64,000 bases of DNA from Truepera sp965215315 (GTDB lineage: Bacteria > Deinococcota > Deinococci > Deinococcales > Trueperaceae), in NCBI GenBank assembly GCA_965215315.1, contig CBDCDB010000008.1, positions 1,736,001 to 1,800,000 on the forward strand, read 5' to 3'. Both the position numbers and the translations under genes were made by a program. Below, piece after piece: positions 16,855 through 25,930 of this stretch. How positions within the stretch are numbered: position 1 is the stretch's first letter; each line of letters opens with the position of its first letter. The notes under the pieces are model-generated. The model did not search any database. It was not told the origin of the DNA and worked only from the letters and a program-made list of their open reading frames with translations.

Positions 16855-18276
16855 ATGACATCTATTTTGCGCCGCTTTAGCTGCGGCTTAGTTACGTGCA
16901 GCTTAAGTGCAGCGGTACTGTTCGGTTTGCCACCGGTCGCCGCGCAAGCTGCACCTTCCTCGGCTGCCAGAACGTCACTGACACGTTTTTTAGCAGCTTT
17001 AGAAGACAATCCCGAACTGCTCGCGGCGCAAGCCGGAACTGACGCGGCCCAGCTGCTCCTTAACGCCGCCCGCGACCCGGTAGCGCTCGAGGCGACCGGC
17101 GGTTATAGCCGTATTGACATTGACGACTCACTAACGGGTTTACCCACAGGTCTACGGGCGGCTCAAGCACCGACCGACCCCGGCACCGATCCAGGCGCAG
17201 GTGGCGGCTCGGAAATCCCGTCTGAAACGGGCTATCAGCTCGGGGCGACGCTGGTCTTTCGGCCTTTTCCGTTCGGGGATACCGCCGACCTGTTGACGCA
17301 GCGCCAGATCGAGCTGCAGACCAGTCAGTTAGACCTTGTGAACGCTCGGGTGGGACTCGAGGCAAGGGCGCTCGAGGCCGCTCTGCGAGTAAGACTCACC
17401 GAGCGTTCCGTCCGGCTGTCACAAGCAGGGGTCGAAGCCGCGACGCAAGGGCTTAGAGCAGCCCGGTTACGCACCGACAAGGGTGCCGCCAACGCCCGCG
17501 ACCTCCGCGACGCCGAGGCCGCTCTGTTTCAAGCACAAACGCTCCTGAGCAACGCGCAACTCGACGCTCAAAGCTCCCAGCTCAACTTAAAAACGCTTGT
17601 CGGTGACGTGCCGCCGCCGAGCTACCGCGTTTTGGGCAGCTTGACACCGCCCGAACCGCGTATCCCGCTGAGCGTCATGCAGGTTCAGCTACAAACGCAG
17701 CTCGTAAGCTTGCAGATTTCAGCGGCGCAACGCGAAATTATTCCGGTTGCCTCGGCGAGTTACGCGTGGAACGTTTCAGATTCCTCAACGCTGACGGCCT
17801 CTCTGGAATCGCGCACGTTGCAACCGAGCGTCGGGTTTTCGTACCGAGACCCCGCGCGCACGCTGCCGCAAAGCGCGGTGAACGGCACCTTTCAGGTCGG
17901 GATTTCAGCGAATATCTCGGTCGGGGCCATCGACATCCTTAACGCAGCGCAGCGTCAGGAAGTGGCGGCGAGTGAGAGCCTCCGGGCGGCGCGGCAGGGC
18001 GGCACGCTCCAAGAAACAACTTTGGGAGCCGCCTACACCAAGGCCGAACAAACTGCTGAACTCGACCGCCGCAATTTTCGTAACGCCCGTATTACCTATC
18101 AGGAGAACGTCACCCGGCAGGAGTTGGGGCTGAGCACCCCACTCGAGACCCAAACCTCACTGCTTGACCTCTTGCAAGCCGACATCACGCGCCGCAGCAG
18201 TGAACTGACGACCCTGAGCGCCCTGTTAGACCTATACGAACTTTACGCACTGCCCCCCTCGGAGACCCTACGATGA
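16855..18276 (+). CDS. TolC-like outer-membrane efflux protein 1
   Basis: A 473-residue exported protein of the outer membrane factor type. The signal peptide (about 1-35, ending AQA) is followed by long alpha-helical, Ala/Gln/Leu-rich segments (for example EAALFQAQTLLSNAQLDAQSSQLNLKTLVG) in the TolC two-repeat layout. It should form the periplasmic tunnel and outer-membrane pore for the RND pump encoded two genes downstream. ATG 16855 has GGAGG only three bases away; GTG 16840 is an alternative. The stop overlaps the next start (ATGA). A Gly/Pro/Asp-rich insert occurs at about 110-130. Confidence 0.75.
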   Translation: MTSILRRFSCGLVTCSLSAAVLFGLPPVAAQAAPSSAARTSLTRFLAALEDNPELLAAQAGTDAAQLLLNAARDPVALEATGGYSRIDIDDSLTGLPTGLRAAQAPTDPGTDPGAGGGSEIPSETGYQLGATLVFRPFPFGDTADLLTQRQIELQTSQLDLVNARVGLEARALEAALRVRLTERSVRLSQAGVEAATQGLRAARLRTDKGAANARDLRDAEAALFQAQTLLSNAQLDAQSSQLNLKTLVGDVPPPSYRVLGSLTPPEPRIPLSVMQVQLQTQLVSLQISAAQREIIPVASASYAWNVSDSSTLTASLESRTLQPSVGFSYRDPARTLPQSAVNGTFQVGISANISVGAIDILNAAQRQEVAASESLRAARQGGTLQETTLGAAYTKAEQTAELDRRNFRNARITYQENVTRQELGLSTPLETQTSLLDLLQADITRRSSELTTLSALLDLYELYALPPSETLR

Positions 18277-19322
18277 AACGCCCCTTACGTCCCTTGTTTC
18301 TCGCCCTGACTACGTTCACGCTGTTAGCGAACGCTTACGCGCTCACCTTGACCGAAACCCTGACGCAAGTAGAGCGCCGCAGCAGCGTCGTCAACGCCCG
18401 TACTGAACTCACCGACGCAGAGACGAACTTGGAGCGGATCACGCGCGACCCACTCGCGGTGCGTACCGACACCCTCCAAGCCGAGCAGCGTCTGGCGCTC
18501 GCCGAGGCCAGCCTCGAGCAGAGCCGCTACGCCGCCGCAAGTGAACTCACGAGCGCCTACACGGGCGTTCTAGGTGCGAACGCCCAGGTCGCGTTGGCCC
18601 AGCAGAGCCTCACCTTAGCGCAGCGCTCACTGCGCGTGGCGACAATTCGCCTCGAGAACGGCAGCGCCACGCAGCTAGACCTAGACGACGCCGACGCGTC
18701 CCTAAACGAAGCGCAAAACGGCCTCCGGGCAGGCGTTGAAGGACAAGAATTGGCGCTCGACAACCTCGTCAGCATTTTGGGCGAAGAGGTCTCGGCAGAC
18801 GACCTCGAAGAGATTCCTGAAGCTGTGATTCCTGAGTTGCCGCCGCTCGAGGCCGCCCTTAGGAGCGCCGAACGTCACCCCGACCTGTTAAGCGTCAATC
18901 AGCAAGCCGAACTTGCGGAGCTCGGCACCGAGATTCTAGACCCGCTCTACGCGGCGCAAGCCCAGATTGACACCGCCGAGAGCCAGCAGGAGAGCGCCGC
19001 CGGGGGCCTCGCTGAAGCGCAGCGGAGTTTTCGCTTGCAGGTTCGCAACCTCTACACGCAGGCCGAAAATGCCCGCGCCACCTTGCGGTTAGAGGACGGC
19101 GCGTTACAAAATGCACAGGCGCGGGGAGAGACGCAGCAGCAGCGCCTAGACGGTGGGCTCATCTCACAGATTGAGTTCGACCAGTCGGAGCTGACGACCG
19201 CGCAAGCCGAGTTGGAGGCTGAAAACGCTCGGAGCGTATATCTGAACGCTTTGCTCGAGCTGCAAGCGGGCAGCCTCGTCCCGCTAGGGAAACCGTTTAG
19301 TAGGGAGCCAAATGAACGCTAA
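18273..19322 (+). CDS. TolC-like outer-membrane efflux protein 2
   Basis: A 349-residue exported, almost wholly helical protein. It has a signal peptide (about 1-22, ending AYA) and OMF-like repeats such as LAQRSLRVATIRLENGSATQ followed by LDLDDADASLNEAQ. It is shorter than TolC (about 430-490 residues) and clearly different from the preceding OMF gene. The ATGA overlap with that gene and the 11-base overlap with the adaptor gene show tight coupling. It could form a mixed trimer with OMF 1 or be an alternative exit duct; neither can be shown from sequence. Confidence 0.68.
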   Translation: MKRPLRPLFLALTTFTLLANAYALTLTETLTQVERRSSVVNARTELTDAETNLERITRDPLAVRTDTLQAEQRLALAEASLEQSRYAAASELTSAYTGVLGANAQVALAQQSLTLAQRSLRVATIRLENGSATQLDLDDADASLNEAQNGLRAGVEGQELALDNLVSILGEEVSADDLEEIPEAVIPELPPLEAALRSAERHPDLLSVNQQAELAELGTEILDPLYAAQAQIDTAESQQESAAGGLAEAQRSFRLQVRNLYTQAENARATLRLEDGALQNAQARGETQQQRLDGGLISQIEFDQSELTTAQAELEAENARSVYLNALLELQAGSLVPLGKPFSREPNER

Positions 19323-20565
19323 AGCAGCCTTTCTTCTCGCCCTCCTCCCGCTCGCTGCGTGCGGCGTTAAAGCGCAGGACACACAGGACGCGGCCCAAAC
19401 AGCGCAGAGTCAAACCGAACTAAGCCGCAGCGTCCGGGTCATTGAGGCCAAACCTGGCACCTTGAGCGTGACCCGGAGCGCCTCGGCGACGATTGAACCC
19501 CTGCAGGAGAGTCAGGTTTCAGCCGGGACGACCGGACAGGTCGAGCGCATCGTTGCCCGCAGCGGGACGCGAGTCGCGGCGGGTCAGGTTGTGATTCAGC
19601 TCGACGACGACGCCCTGCAACTCCAACTCGGTAACGCGCAGCTTTCGCTTAAAACTGCGCAGGTCAACCTCCAGAGCGCCGAACGCTCGAGCGGCTCCAA
19701 TACCGCGCAGAGCAAAGCGGGGTTGCAGGCCGCCCAGACAGGGCTTCAGATTGCCCAGCAGAGCTTTACCGAAGGTCAGTCGCTCCTCACAGCGGGCGGC
19801 ATCTCACAAAACGAGTTCGACCAGCTTAAGGTGGGGCTCGAGCAGGCCCAGGCCACCTTGCTCCAAGCACAAGCCGCCGACGACCAGAGTCAGCGTGCCC
19901 CGGAAGAAGACCTAGAGCTGTTACGGCTTCAGGTTCAGCAAGCCCAAACGCAGGTTGCGCAGGCGCAGCAGAGCCTTGCCGACGCCCAACTGACGGCCCC
20001 TTACGCGGGCGAAGTCGCTGAAGTACTGGTCGAAGAGGGCGAGTTTATCGGCGCAGGCAGCCCCGCGTTTCGGCTCGTGAGCACCGACCGGCAGCTCGCC
20101 CGCTTCAGCGTCGCCCCTGAGGACGCACAGCGGTTGCTCGAGCAAGGCCGTATCTGGCTGCCCTACAACGGTCTCGATTACGCCGCGCAGGTCAATCAGA
20201 CCTCGCAAACGCAAGGCGGTCGTCTGGTCAAGGTTGAGGCGAGTATCTACCCGTCCGACACACCCATTCCCAACGGCACCGTCACGCAGTTCGACTATGA
20301 ACTCGTTTTGGCTAAGGGCATCTTGATTCCGAGCGGAGCGCTCCGGCAGAGCGGAGGCCGGGTCAGCGTCCTAGCCGCGCAAGAGGGCCGCGCCCGGGAG
20401 GTACCCGTAAACCTCCTGAGTGAAGGCGGCGCGCAGGTCGCCGTGTCCGGGATTAAGGCGGGAACCAGCGTAATCTATCCCCTGCCCGCCGACCTTACGC
20501 CCGGTACACCCGTTGAGATTTTAGATATGGGGGGAGCGAATACCAATTCAGGAGGCGGCGCATGA
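19312..20565 (+). CDS. RND membrane-fusion (adaptor) lipoprotein
   Basis: A 417-residue HlyD/AcrA-family periplasmic adaptor. The lipobox LLPLAAC gives a lipid-anchored Cys near residue 17. A biotinyl-lipoyl half-motif (VERIVARSGTRVAAGQVVIQLDDDAL), a long coiled-coil hairpin (about 100-225), the second lipoyl half (LTAPYAGEVAEVLVEEGEFIGAG) and the beta-barrel follow. It bridges the inner-membrane pump and the outer-membrane duct. Coding overlaps with both neighbours indicate one operon. Confidence 0.87.
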   Translation: MNAKAAFLLALLPLAACGVKAQDTQDAAQTAQSQTELSRSVRVIEAKPGTLSVTRSASATIEPLQESQVSAGTTGQVERIVARSGTRVAAGQVVIQLDDDALQLQLGNAQLSLKTAQVNLQSAERSSGSNTAQSKAGLQAAQTGLQIAQQSFTEGQSLLTAGGISQNEFDQLKVGLEQAQATLLQAQAADDQSQRAPEEDLELLRLQVQQAQTQVAQAQQSLADAQLTAPYAGEVAEVLVEEGEFIGAGSPAFRLVSTDRQLARFSVAPEDAQRLLEQGRIWLPYNGLDYAAQVNQTSQTQGGRLVKVEASIYPSDTPIPNGTVTQFDYELVLAKGILIPSGALRQSGGRVSVLAAQEGRAREVPVNLLSEGGAQVAVSGIKAGTSVIYPLPADLTPGTPVEILDMGGANTNSGGGA

Positions 20566-23500
20566 AAAAACTTATCCGGTTCTTCGTTGACAATTACGTC
20601 CTGACCTTCAGCGTTTTCGGTGCGCTCGTCTTGTTCGGCGGGATCAGCGCGCTCGGCGTCGGCATCGACCTATTGCCCGAGTTTGAAATCCCGGTTGTGG
20701 CGGTTACGACCCAGTATCAGGGGGCGGGGCCGGAAGAGGTTGCTAGGGGCGTCTCTGAACCCTTGGAGGGCCAACTCGCTACACTGCCGGGGATCAGTTC
20801 CGTTACCTCGGTCTCGAACGAAGGCTTTAGCTTCGTGATCGCCCAGTTTGACGCCGGTGTTGACATCAACGAGGCGGCGATTGACGTAAGCGGGCGCGTC
20901 AACTCGGTTGCGTCGCTGTTGCCCGAAGGAACCGACACGCCCAACGTGCAGAAGTTCGACCCCTCCGACCAGCCGATCTTGAGCGTCGCTGTCGCTGCGC
21001 CGGGGGTCAGCCTGAGCACGATTCAGCGCTTTGCCGAGGACGAATTGCAACCTGCGCTCCGCCGGGTTGACGGTGTTGCCGACGTGTCCGTCGTCGGTCC
21101 GTCAGCGCGTGAGATTCAGGTCTTGCTCGACCCGTCGCTGCTCGACTCTTACGCGCTGACGCCGCAAGCTGTGGTGGTCGCCATCGGCGCGTCGGCAGTG
21201 GACACCTCTGCCGGAAACCTGACCGTCGCTGACAACCGGTTGCTGTTGGCGGGCCGGGCAACGCCCACCAGCCTCCGCGATGTTCAGCAGATCCGCATCG
21301 ATTCGGCGCAAGGCGTCCGCGTCGGTGACGTGGCGACCGTACGCGACGCCTCGGAAGACCCGACGACCTACGCACGCCTGAACGGTGAGCCGGTGGTGCT
21401 GCTCGAGGTGCGTAAACTTTCCGGTGAAAACGCCGTCGCTGCTGCGAGCAACCTGCGTAAAACCTTGACAGACTTTGAACTGCCCAAAGGCTACCGCACC
21501 GAAATCGTCGGTGACTCGTCGGTATTTATCGCCTCAAGCGTTGAAGACACGCTGACTGAAACCGTGTTAGCCGCGTTTGCGGTGTCGTTTATCGTGCTGC
21601 TCTTTACGGGGCGTTTGGGCTCGGTGTTGGCGGTCGTTTTGGCGATTCCGGTGTCGATTGCAGGCGCACTGATTATCATCAACTTTTTCGGTTTTACCTT
21701 TAACATTATTACCCTGTTGGCGATTACCGTGGCTATTGGTCTGGTCGTTGACGACGCGATTGTCATTGCCGAAAATATCGACCGCTACCGCGAAGCGGGG
21801 ATGTCGCGGCGCGATTCAGTCATCAAGGGCGCAAGCGAGGTCAGTACGGCGGTACTCGCGGCGACGCTCTCGCTGCTCGCGGTGTTTATCCCGATTTCGG
21901 TCTTGCCAGGCGTGATCGGACAGTTTTTTCAGCAGTTCGGCGTGACGATGGCGGCGGCGGTTACGTTTTCGTACTTTGAGGCGATGTTCTTTTTGACCGT
22001 CCGTTTGGCGCTCTCCCCTGACCCGCTCCCACCCGGGCCCCGCGAACTCGGCGGCGCGGCGCGCAAATTCGGCACCGACGCACGCTGGGGCATCCTCAAC
22101 TTTCGCCGGATCTGGTTCTGGCTACTGATTGCGGGCGCAGGCGCAGCGCTCTACTTCCGCGTCGCGCCCCAACAACCGCTGATGCTCTTGTGGCTGTTAG
22201 CGGTGCCGCCCGCGCTCTTTTTGCTGCGTTACCTAGGCCGCCTCATCCTTTACGTCCTCGGGGTGATGGCGCTCGGCTTGTACCGTTCAGGGAATTTTCT
22301 GGTCAACGGCGTTAGAAGCGGGTATGTCCGCTCGCTGCGCTTCGTGTTGGCGCACGCGTGGCTTGTGCTGGGGCTTTCTGCGCTGCTCTTCGGCAGTCTT
22401 TTCTGGGTGTTCCCCAAAATCGGCTTTAACTTTCAGCCGCCCGATGATTCGGGGTTGATTGGGGGGACGCTCGAGCTTCCCCCCGGTACCAGCCTCAACC
22501 AGACGAACCAGATTGCCGGAAGGTTGGAAACCCGGCTGTTAAACGATCCTGAGGTCGATACCGTGCAGGTTACAGTCGGCTCCGGCGACGTGTTAGGCGG
22601 CTCCTCATCCGAACAAGCGAGCCTCAGCGTACAGCTCGTACCTAAGGATGAGCGCAAACTCGATACGACGGGCTCGATTGTGGCGTTAGAGAAAGAACTG
22701 AACGCCGTCTTAAAACCCTTTCCCGAAGCTGAACTCAACCTTAGCAACGAGGGCTCCGGGCCGCCGGGCGGCACCGGCTACACCCTATCGCTCGGCTCGA
22801 CCGACCTGAACTTGCTGCGCGAACGGAGTGAGCAGGCGCAGGGGGTCTTGGAAGATACACCGGGGCTCCGCAACGTAGCATCTGACTTGTCTAGTACCAC
22901 CGATGAACGCGTGTTCGTTGTTGACCCCGCACAGCTCGACGGTACCGGCTTGACCAATAGTGACATTTTTAATACGCTCTCAGCCTATAACGTCGGAAGC
23001 GAGGCGGCCCGTCTACGGCAGGGCGGCGACGAGACCCCGATTCGGGTACGCGCCGACCCACTTCTGATCCGCGACGAACAGAGCCTCTTGAGTTTGCCGA
23101 TTCAGGCTCCGGCACTTCAAAGTAGCCTGCCGCTCTCGGCGCTGGGTACGTTTCAGACGAGTTCTGCGCCCGCGACTATCAACCGCGCCGACCAAGCCTA
23201 CAGCTCGACCCTGAGCGCCGAGCTGACGCCGGGAGCCAACCTTTCAGAGGTTACAGCTACAGTTGACAAACGCTTGCAACAAGCCGGTGTACTGGACAAC
23301 CGTGTAACGAAAATTCAAGGGGCTAACTTCGATCTGTTGGGCGACCTGCTCTTTTACGCGCCCATTGCGTTCGGCCTCGCGCTGCTGCTCAACTACCTCG
23401 CTATCGGCAGCCAGTTCAATTCGTTTAAGTATCCTTTGTACCTCCTGCTGACGGTGCCGCTCGCACTCGTCGGGGCCGTCTGGCTTTTCTACTTCACGGA

Positions 23501-23963
23501 TACCTCGCTCGACATCATCAGTATTTTGGGCGTGGTGATGCTTATCGGTCTGGTAACGAAAAACGCGATTTTGCTCCTCGATGTGACGCTCGCCGAGACT
23601 AGAAACGGTGTGCCGCTGCGAGAGGCGCTGCTCACGGCTGCTGCAGTGCGTTTTCGTCCTATCCTGATGACGACCTCGACCGTCGTTGTCATCAGCTTGC
23701 CGCTGCTGCTCGGTCTCGGTGAAGGCAGCGAGTTTCGCTACCCGCTCGGATTGGTGATTTTGGGCGGCGTCCTGACCTCGGCGCTCCTGACCTTTTACGT
23801 CGTACCGGCAGCGTTTTATCAGTTTGAACATAAACGTCACGAACGCGGCGAAGGGCAGACTGGCGGAGATAACGTCATCGTCGTGGAGGGTGAAGCGTCG
23901 GAAGACGGACGCTCCTTACGCCCTCCGGGTCGTTCACCGGCGTTAGGTGAAAGCCAAGTTTAA
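20562..23963 (+). CDS. RND efflux pump, HAE1-like inner-membrane subunit
   Basis: A 1133-residue proton-driven pump of the AcrB/MexB superfamily. It has GIDLLPEFEIPVVAVTTQYQGAGPEEV, the periplasmic porter domains, the proton-relay Asp pair in TM4 (GLVVDDAIVIAENI) and the second-half repeat LIGLVTKNAILLLD. It probably exports hydrophobic compounds or lipids. It is longer than usual because an extra stretch of about 90 residues between TM6 and TM7 (about 505-595) contains up to three added hydrophobic segments. The start overlaps the adaptor stop (ATGA). A terminator follows. Confidence 0.92.
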   Translation: MKKLIRFFVDNYVLTFSVFGALVLFGGISALGVGIDLLPEFEIPVVAVTTQYQGAGPEEVARGVSEPLEGQLATLPGISSVTSVSNEGFSFVIAQFDAGVDINEAAIDVSGRVNSVASLLPEGTDTPNVQKFDPSDQPILSVAVAAPGVSLSTIQRFAEDELQPALRRVDGVADVSVVGPSAREIQVLLDPSLLDSYALTPQAVVVAIGASAVDTSAGNLTVADNRLLLAGRATPTSLRDVQQIRIDSAQGVRVGDVATVRDASEDPTTYARLNGEPVVLLEVRKLSGENAVAAASNLRKTLTDFELPKGYRTEIVGDSSVFIASSVEDTLTETVLAAFAVSFIVLLFTGRLGSVLAVVLAIPVSIAGALIIINFFGFTFNIITLLAITVAIGLVVDDAIVIAENIDRYREAGMSRRDSVIKGASEVSTAVLAATLSLLAVFIPISVLPGVIGQFFQQFGVTMAAAVTFSYFEAMFFLTVRLALSPDPLPPGPRELGGAARKFGTDARWGILNFRRIWFWLLIAGAGAALYFRVAPQQPLMLLWLLAVPPALFLLRYLGRLILYVLGVMALGLYRSGNFLVNGVRSGYVRSLRFVLAHAWLVLGLSALLFGSLFWVFPKIGFNFQPPDDSGLIGGTLELPPGTSLNQTNQIAGRLETRLLNDPEVDTVQVTVGSGDVLGGSSSEQASLSVQLVPKDERKLDTTGSIVALEKELNAVLKPFPEAELNLSNEGSGPPGGTGYTLSLGSTDLNLLRERSEQAQGVLEDTPGLRNVASDLSSTTDERVFVVDPAQLDGTGLTNSDIFNTLSAYNVGSEAARLRQGGDETPIRVRADPLLIRDEQSLLSLPIQAPALQSSLPLSALGTFQTSSAPATINRADQAYSSTLSAELTPGANLSEVTATVDKRLQQAGVLDNRVTKIQGANFDLLGDLLFYAPIAFGLALLLNYLAIGSQFNSFKYPLYLLLTVPLALVGAVWLFYFTDTSLDIISILGVVMLIGLVTKNAILLLDVTLAETRNGVPLREALLTAAAVRFRPILMTTSTVVVISLPLLLGLGEGSEFRYPLGLVILGGVLTSALLTFYVVPAAFYQFEHKRHERGEGQTGGDNVIVVEGEASEDGRSLRPPGRSPALGESQV

Positions 23964-23982
23964 GTGTTTAGCGCTACCCTCG

Positions 23983-24010
23983 AGCTCCCTTCGGGGAGCT
24001 TTTTGCTTTT
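23983..24010 (+). terminator. Rho-independent terminator of the efflux operon
   Basis: AGCTCCC-TTCG-GGGAGCT (23983-24000), a 7-bp stem with a stable tetraloop, is followed by a T-rich tract. Confidence 0.9.
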
Positions 24011-24090
24011 GTGACTTACAGATGTGGCGTTAGACGCAAAGAGCAGTTGGGGCAGTATGCTGTAGCAACACGTATCCATTTGGAGGTCTC

Positions 24091-24885
24091 ATGTCTAACG
24101 TAACTGTCGTACCCGCCTCTAACCGCATGGCAAGGTTGCTCCCCGTGCTTAATATCGTGGCATTTATCATCGTCGTCTTTGTCAACGCGCTCGCTAATAT
24201 CTTACCCTTAAACGGTCTGACAACCGGCGCTATTTCAGATTCGTTTCCCAGTTTTTTTACGCCTGCTGGCTACGTCTTCGCCATCTGGGGGCTGATTTAC
24301 TTGCTCCTCGGCATTTTTGTGGTGTATCAGGCGCTACCGGCACAGCGGCATAATCCTCGGTTGGAGCGTCTCGGCTACCTCTTCGTGCTGAGCTGTGCGC
24401 TCAACGTCGCGTGGCTTTTCTCCTGGCACTTTCTCCTAATTCCGTTGTCGATGCTCGTGATGCTGGGACTGCTAGCGACCTTGATTATAATTTACGAACG
24501 CTTGGAGATCGGTAAAAATGAAGTCGCCTGCACCGAGACGTTCGCCGCACGGCTCCCCTTTAGCGTTTACCTCGGCTGGATTACAGTCGCTACGGTTGCC
24601 AACGCGACAGTAACGCTGTTGGGGTTCGGAGTGCAGGTCAACTGGGCCTCACCCTTCTGGACACTCGTCGTCGTTTTGGTTGCTACCGCAATCGGCCTCA
24701 CCGTACTGCGTCGGCGCGGCGACGTGGCTTTTGTCCTGGTTTTAGTCTGGGCTTTTTTCGGTATTGCTGTGCGGCAGTGGGGGAGCGAAGCGCTGCTCGT
24801 TCTAGGCGTCGTCGCCGCCGCTGTCTATCTCGCCTTTCAAATTGTACAGCACGTCCGCATGTCGAATGTGTCGCCTAACGCTTGA
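24091..24885 (+). CDS. Tryptophan-rich sensory (TspO-like) membrane protein
   Basis: A 264-residue integral membrane protein with about seven predicted helices. The signature is VNALANILPLNGLTTGAISD with FPSFFTPAGYVFAIWGLIYL, seen in the larger TspO/MBR-related tryptophan-rich sensory proteins. TspO relatives bind porphyrins or other small ligands; the function of this longer subgroup is not settled. ATG 24091 has TTTGGAGG in the right place. It lies between two terminators and is a single-gene unit. Confidence 0.7.
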   Translation: MSNVTVVPASNRMARLLPVLNIVAFIIVVFVNALANILPLNGLTTGAISDSFPSFFTPAGYVFAIWGLIYLLLGIFVVYQALPAQRHNPRLERLGYLFVLSCALNVAWLFSWHFLLIPLSMLVMLGLLATLIIIYERLEIGKNEVACTETFAARLPFSVYLGWITVATVANATVTLLGFGVQVNWASPFWTLVVVLVATAIGLTVLRRRGDVAFVLVLVWAFFGIAVRQWGSEALLVLGVVAAAVYLAFQIVQHVRMSNVSPNA

Positions 24886-24901
24886 CTTAACGCTCTGACA
24901 T

Positions 24902-25126
24902 TTACTGCGCTAATACCGTGTCACGTTCACGAAGCGCCAGCTGACCGCCCAGATAAAGCAGCACCCCGATACCCATCCGCCCGAGTCCGGCGAGGTCTTC
25001 GTAGATGCAAAGCGTCAAGACGCCCTCGATCTCGCAGACTAAAAAAAGCCCTAGCAGTAGGGCAGCTAAAGTGCTCATCAGGGCAGCGTAGAAGCCTCGA
25101 GCCGAAGGTAACGCAGACAACTTCAC
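24902..25126 (-). CDS. Small predicted membrane protein
   Basis: A 74-residue product with two likely membrane helices (about 12-32 and 46-64), starting at GTG 25126. No clear Shine-Dalgarno and no recognised family; the frame and hydrophobicity are plausible, and a terminator of the upstream gene separates it from its neighbour. It could be a chance frame. Confidence 0.4.
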   Translation of the reverse strand: MKLSALPSARGFYAALMSTLAALLLGLFLVCEIEGVLTLCIYEDLAGLGRMGIGVLLYLGGQLALRERDTVLAQ

Positions 25127-25143
25127 CCTGTTAAGGTAGCACG

Positions 25144-25165
25144 AAAAAGCCGGGTTTCCCCGGCC
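25144..25165 (-). terminator. Rho-independent terminator of the DUF11-like gene
   Basis: A GCCGGGG/CCCCGGC-type stem with a short loop, followed by TTTTT on the reverse strand. Confidence 0.8.
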
Positions 25166-25190
25166 TGAACTGTTTATTTCTAGTCGCCCG

Positions 25191-25727
25191 TTAGTTGATG
25201 GTTACGCGGTAGACAAAGCGCTCTTCTTGACTGGGCTCGAGGGGTACTAGCAATGTCCAACGTACAGCCCGATAAGCTTCCGAGCTTTCTGTTATTTCAG
25301 ATGCTGAACTGAAAGTTTCACTGTCAAGCGAGAATTCCGTTCGTACTTGATCCCGAGTCAATGTACTTGAGTTGTCTGGATTGGAAAGAGCTTGTGCCCT
25401 CTCCCCTAGCGTTCCCGTTGCAGAACCAGCTACATAGGTTGAACCGTCCGGAACCGGGCCGAGCACGCTGACCGACTCGGCGGGCAGGGTCGTCGCGTCG
25501 TCATTTGTAGCGAACACGCGGTATTCGACTACTTGACCGGGGCGCGCCGTGGTTGACTCGCTAAAACGCTCCGTAACGCTGCCGTCGTCGGCGGTTACCT
25601 GCGAAACGATGTACGCTTCGATGCGCACTTTTACCGGGTTATCCTGCGCAAACCCGGCACTCCAAAAGCCTACAAAGATGCTGAGCAGAACCCAACTTAG
25701 TTGTTTTGCCAAAAAACGCTGTCTCAT
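25191..25727 (-). CDS. Secreted DUF11-like repeat-domain protein
   Basis: A 178-residue exported protein: a signal peptide (about 1-28, ending GFA) and one Ig-like domain. The reading VKVRIEAYIVSQVTADDGS, ARPGQVVEYRVFATN and LGPVPDGSTYVAGSA resembles the DUF11 conserved repeat found in bacterial surface proteins, including many in Deinococcus and Thermus. A structural or adhesive role is likely but unproved. It stands alone, with its own terminator. Confidence 0.62.
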   Translation of the reverse strand: MRQRFLAKQLSWVLLSIFVGFWSAGFAQDNPVKVRIEAYIVSQVTADDGSVTERFSESTTARPGQVVEYRVFATNDDATTLPAESVSVLGPVPDGSTYVAGSATGTLGERAQALSNPDNSSTLTRDQVRTEFSLDSETFSSASEITESSEAYRAVRWTLLVPLEPSQEERFVYRVTIN

Positions 25728-25879
25728 TAAAACGCCTCCTCTGAATTACACGCTACTTTATAAAGCTACCCGGCTTTGCTGCGTGAGTAGACAGTCAATT
25801 TAGCTTAGCAGAGACGCATAGGGCAGTTCACGGCGTTTGCACCTCTGCAGCTGTAAAACAGCAGATGTTGTCTAAGCCA

Positions 25880-25909
25880 CAAAAAAAGGCTGAGTTGTGA
25901 CTCAGCCTT
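25880..25909 (-). terminator. Rho-independent terminator of pdxS
   Basis: AAGGCTGAGT/ACTCAGCCTT, a 10-bp perfect stem with a 4-base loop, followed by TTTTTTT on the reverse strand. Confidence 0.9.
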
Positions 25910-25930
25910 CAGGGTTTACGGGGCTCGAGC

